A DNA stretch of 64,000 nt from Salinibius halmophilus (GTDB lineage: Bacteria > Pseudomonadota > Gammaproteobacteria > Pseudomonadales > Natronospirillaceae): positions 113,830 through 177,829 of the forward strand of contig NZ_QPEP01000001.1 of NCBI RefSeq assembly GCF_003577475.1. Reading direction: 5' to 3'. Below the pieces are notes generated by a model that saw nothing but the letters and a program-made list of their open reading frames with translations, was not told the origin of the DNA and searched no databases. Position 1 is the stretch's first letter; every line of letters begins with the position of its first letter. A program made the translations under genes and the position numbers. Shown here piece by piece: positions 61,151 through 64,000 of this stretch.

Positions 61151-64000
61151 TTAGTACTGAACTTTTCTGAGCGACACCTGGTCAAAGTAGATATCGTTAT
61201 CTGAGCCGGCATTGCGCTTGCCACCCATCACAACTTCTACCTCCTGCGCACCTACTGGCACGCTAAACACCACTTGCCTGAGATCCCAGGTTCTTGCGTA
61301 CCTTGTCGTTAATCTGGTCAGTTCTTGTTCGCTGCCATCTGCCATGATGGCAACGACTGTTGCATAAGGCTGATCACGGTTTTCCCAAGTAGTCATAGCA
61401 ACCTTAAACACTAACTGATCGCCCGGGTTCACCGATACGGTTTGCTCCATACGGTCGACACTGCCAGCGGCTGTGCTGCCACCGTGTCCATGGCCTGCCC
61501 AAATCATCGCATTCGCCGCCGGTGCAAATAATGCCGCTGTTGGCACAGCGATCTTTTGCATCACCCCATCGGTTACTTGCCATTGATTGTCGTTTAACAG
61601 CTCATTACCAGCCTGCCCCGCAACCTTTAGCTGACTAACCGGCGTCCACTGGCTCCAAACCATATCCTGTGAACGTGCTCGGGCTCGCCAAAACCACGTA
61701 TCGCCTGGTTGAATGGTTAAGCTTGGGCGATGTGTCTGGGCATATTGGTTTAACTGTGAACTATGGGTTGCTTGCCCAGTGTATAACTTTTGCCAATAGA
61801 ACTGCTCATCTCCTCCCACTGCTTGACCACGCTCGGCTAGCAATTGAGTCAGATTTAGCTTACTGATATCTTGCTCGGCTTGTTTGTTAATCGGTTGATG
61901 ACCATAAGCTCGCTCCCCGTCTATTAGACTTGCATCTTGCTGATACTGCCAGTTCTCGGTGCGTGTCGAGTTGCCCCAAAGATCAAACACCTCGCCACTA
62001 AAATCAGCGTTTTTGCTCAATTGCCAATGCAACTCATAAGCCGACTCACTGCCAGCAACACTGAGCTCAAGTTGATCGATTCTTTGCTCAACCGCAGAGT
62101 TTGCCTTGGGCGTTGCTGGGGCGTTGTTTTGAGCAAAACGAACTTGATCAGTGAGTGGAAACTCACCAGCTTGGCGATCGAAGTCGCGGCGCACACTAGT
62201 CATTGTGCCTTGTGCGAAGTCGAATGCCAGCGTGCTGTAACCGTAGTGATTGTTCGATACGGCAATGGTGTCGTAGTCAAACACCTCACGGTTTAAATAG
62301 GCTTGGTCATTCAGTGGCTCCAAGCTGCCAGAAACACTGGCGGCATTGAGCCATAAGTGAGCCACGTCACGAGATTGACCACGTGAATAACTATGGGTAT
62401 GACCGAATACATGGCCTGTGGTGATACCAGTTTGAGCACTAAAGTTTTCTAACGTTTTTACTGCTTCACACAATGCAATCGACTCACCTTTTAGCCACAT
62501 TTCAGATAAACATGGGTGATGAAACGCCGCCACAACGAAAGTTTTGTCCAGCGAATCATTCAGAGTTTGCAACAGCCAGTCTTGCTGTGTGGCGAGCGTT
62601 GCTCGATTAAAGCGGCCGTTTAAACCAGAGATTGGGTAGCTATCGAGACCGATGAAGCGAAAATCTAAATAGTCTAGCTGGTACCAATGTTCCTCAAACT
62701 GTGGGTCGTTATTGCTCGGTGGGGCAAAATAGCTGCGATAGTTAACTAGCTCGCCATCCGAGTAATAATCATGATTACCAGTTACGGGAATCAGTGGCAC
62801 ATATGGGGAGATTGCCTTAATGCGCGCAAACACATGGTCTCGCCAATGACTCCTATTGCCACCGGTTTGGGTAATATCACCCGCCATAATGATGCCCGCT
62901 AACGCTTGCGCACAGTTTTCGGCAATGCCTTCACATTCCGTATCTATGATGCCCTGCACGATATCGGCAAGCACATTCACATTGCCATTTTGCACATCCG
63001 ACACAGCAATAAACTTACCTTCGCTGCGTTGTGTGGTAGTGGCCGGATAGGTATGCAATCGGTAGGTTGCAGATACTTGCCCATTGGCCACAATTTGGTA
63101 TTGGTAGCTAGTATTTGAATCTAGGTTGTCTAGTTTTGCTTCGTGTACCAAGCCGAGTGGGTCATCACTGGCAACCTGTGCGGGTACTGTTTTTTTAGCT
63201 TCCCCTTCCCGCCAATACTGCACTTGTGCGCCAACAGGTTGCATTTCAAACATCACGGTCATGCTGTTATGGCTAGGCGCTTGTAAATAAGGGTTAGCAA
63301 TAAACGACAGTTCACAGCTAGCGTCTGGCACCAAGCCAAGATAATCACTTACACATCCGAGTGGCAAAGGTCCACGCACCACTTTGTCTTGCTCTATGCT
63401 GTAGCGCACTACTCTGTTGTCGGTGAGTAAAATATCGGCAAACTCATAACCATGGTTCAACACCGCTTGAATGGACGAGGCATAGTCCGCCAAACCTGGC
63501 CAGGTGCCATTGCTAATTGCTTTCGGGTAGCCTGAGTCAACGCTCATTTGAGCTAGGTTCACCCGCACATAACTAGCATCCGACAAAAACAGGTGCACTC
63601 TGTTGTCATTCCATTTTAACGCGCCCACCACCTGCTGCGCATCGCTAAGGCCAGCAATCGCCTGAGACTGAGCAACGGGATACCCAGGTAACATTTCACC
63701 CGTTTCGGTACTCACTTCGGCATATGTGCCATTGTTTAACAACCAACCTTGAGTGGTAGGTGATAACTCGAATGCCGCAGATAGCTTGGCAGCGTTGTCA
63801 AAATTCGACTGCCAAGTATTGTAGCCAGCATAACCAGCAGCACTGATCCAGCCAGAGTTGTTCGCCCCGGCTAAAATCTCGTAGGCATCATTGTAAGGAA
63901 GGTTAACGAGCTGGCTTGGTAGGGTTTGCGGATAACCGGGCATTACTCTATCGGCTGCTAAATCATAGCGAACAACGCGGTTATCTGAGATGAAAACATC
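61151..64000 (-). CDS. Large secreted metallophosphoesterase with hemopexin-like repeats, truncated at window edge
   Basis: The frame is open to the right edge, so the N-terminus (including any signal) is missing; about 949 residues are seen. The N-terminal part has hemopexin-like or propeller repeats (HLFLSDASYVRVNLAQMSVDSGYPKAISNGTWPGL and similar units). A fibronectin-like domain follows (SMTVMFEMQPVGAQVQYWREGE), as in purple acid phosphatases. A calcineurin-type core has AVSDVQNGN, MAGDITQTGG, VTGNHDYYSDG, AFHHPCL and FGHTHSYSRGQ. A C-terminal jelly-roll type domain (EQTVSVNPGDQLVFKVAMTTWENRDQPYA) ends it. Likely an exported phosphodiesterase or phosphatase; the substrate is unknown. Confidence 0.85.
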   Translation of the reverse strand, partial: DVFISDNRVVRYDLAADRVMPGYPQTLPSQLVNLPYNDAYEILAGANNSGWISAAGYAGYNTWQSNFDNAAKLSAAFELSPTTQGWLLNNGTYAEVSTETGEMLPGYPVAQSQAIAGLSDAQQVVGALKWNDNRVHLFLSDASYVRVNLAQMSVDSGYPKAISNGTWPGLADYASSIQAVLNHGYEFADILLTDNRVVRYSIEQDKVVRGPLPLGCVSDYLGLVPDASCELSFIANPYLQAPSHNSMTVMFEMQPVGAQVQYWREGEAKKTVPAQVASDDPLGLVHEAKLDNLDSNTSYQYQIVANGQVSATYRLHTYPATTTQRSEGKFIAVSDVQNGNVNVLADIVQGIIDTECEGIAENCAQALAGIIMAGDITQTGGNRSHWRDHVFARIKAISPYVPLIPVTGNHDYYSDGELVNYRSYFAPPSNNDPQFEEHWYQLDYLDFRFIGLDSYPISGLNGRFNRATLATQQDWLLQTLNDSLDKTFVVAAFHHPCLSEMWLKGESIALCEAVKTLENFSAQTGITTGHVFGHTHSYSRGQSRDVAHLWLNAASVSGSLEPLNDQAYLNREVFDYDTIAVSNNHYGYSTLAFDFAQGTMTSVRRDFDRQAGEFPLTDQVRFAQNNAPATPKANSAVEQRIDQLELSVAGSESAYELHWQLSKNADFSGEVFDLWGNSTRTENWQYQQDASLIDGERAYGHQPINKQAEQDISKLNLTQLLAERGQAVGGDEQFYWQKLYTGQATHSSQLNQYAQTHRPSLTIQPGDTWFWRARARSQDMVWSQWTPVSQLKVAGQAGNELLNDNQWQVTDGVMQKIAVPTAALFAPAANAMIWAGHGHGGSTAAGSVDRMEQTVSVNPGDQLVFKVAMTTWENRDQPYATVVAIMADGSEQELTRLTTRYARTWDLRQVVFSVPVGAQEVEVVMGGKRNAGSDNDIYFDQVSLRKVQY

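Overview
The window reads as an ordinary chromosomal segment of a marine, Gram-negative gammaproteobacterium. The core block aroQ-accB-accC-prmA-(zinc ribbon/DUF3426)-dusB-fis-purH-purD, followed by a 7TMR-DISM hybrid kinase and coq7, is the arrangement I associate with Pseudomonas and Oceanospirillales-type genomes. DUF2333, a PhoX phosphatase, a type VI secretion spike and a lone RND pump fit the same group. My best guess is a Saccharospirillaceae/Reinekea-like organism, from gene order and protein character only; no rRNA is present. GTG and TTG starts are frequent. I found no tRNA, rRNA, CRISPR array or intact insertion sequence.

Layout. 1-3.3 kb: a type VI secretion VgrG with a C-terminal extension, a truncated candidate effector gene directly downstream, and an AT-rich and minisatellite-bearing region upstream. 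3.4-9.5 kb: a small membrane protein and GNAT pair, a four-gene polyamine ABC importer, and a HAD phosphatase and GNAT pair. 9.5-18.2 kb: mostly minus-strand accessory genes (beta-helix lipoprotein, GNAT, M48 membrane protease, lipoprotein, nitrilase-family amidase, small membrane protein, globin-coupled diguanylate cyclase, outer-membrane barrel). 18.5-28.1 kb: RND efflux pair, chemoreceptor, thiD, a lipoprotein and PhoX preceded by a Pho-box-like element. 28.5-32.5 kb: an orphan gene and a YtrA-type regulator plus ABC operon with a nearly 45-bp operator. 32.7-46 kb: DUF2333 and the housekeeping block (shikimate, fatty acid, ribosomal methylation, tRNA dihydrouridine, nucleoid, purine and ubiquinone genes). 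46.2-53.5 kb: an ATP-grasp ligase overlapping a GNAT, then a divergent maltose-type ABC importer with its own LacI regulator. 53.5-61 kb: catalase-peroxidase, an EAL phosphodiesterase, a MITE-like element, two GNATs and the methionine importer metNIQ. 61.1 kb to the end: a large secreted metallophosphoesterase, cut by the window edge.

Functional threads. Three binding-protein-dependent importers (polyamine, maltose-type, D-methionine-type) and two secreted phosphatases indicate scavenging of dissolved nutrients. An oxygen-type globin cyclase, a stand-alone EAL protein, a chemoreceptor and a RetS-like kinase indicate surface or swim decisions. VgrG and the beta-helix lipoprotein are surface-interaction candidates.

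Many intergenic gaps are filled by short repeats: a 36-bp hairpin (two copies), a 31-bp GTAGG...GGGAAAC element (four copies), 21-, 49-, 71- and 77-bp tandem repeats, and one 156-bp inverted-repeat element with an apparent target duplication. I see no complete new defence or biosynthetic system. The strongest leads are the VgrG extension with its neighbour, the YtrA operon, the degenerate kinase, the ATP-grasp/GNAT pair and the repeat families.
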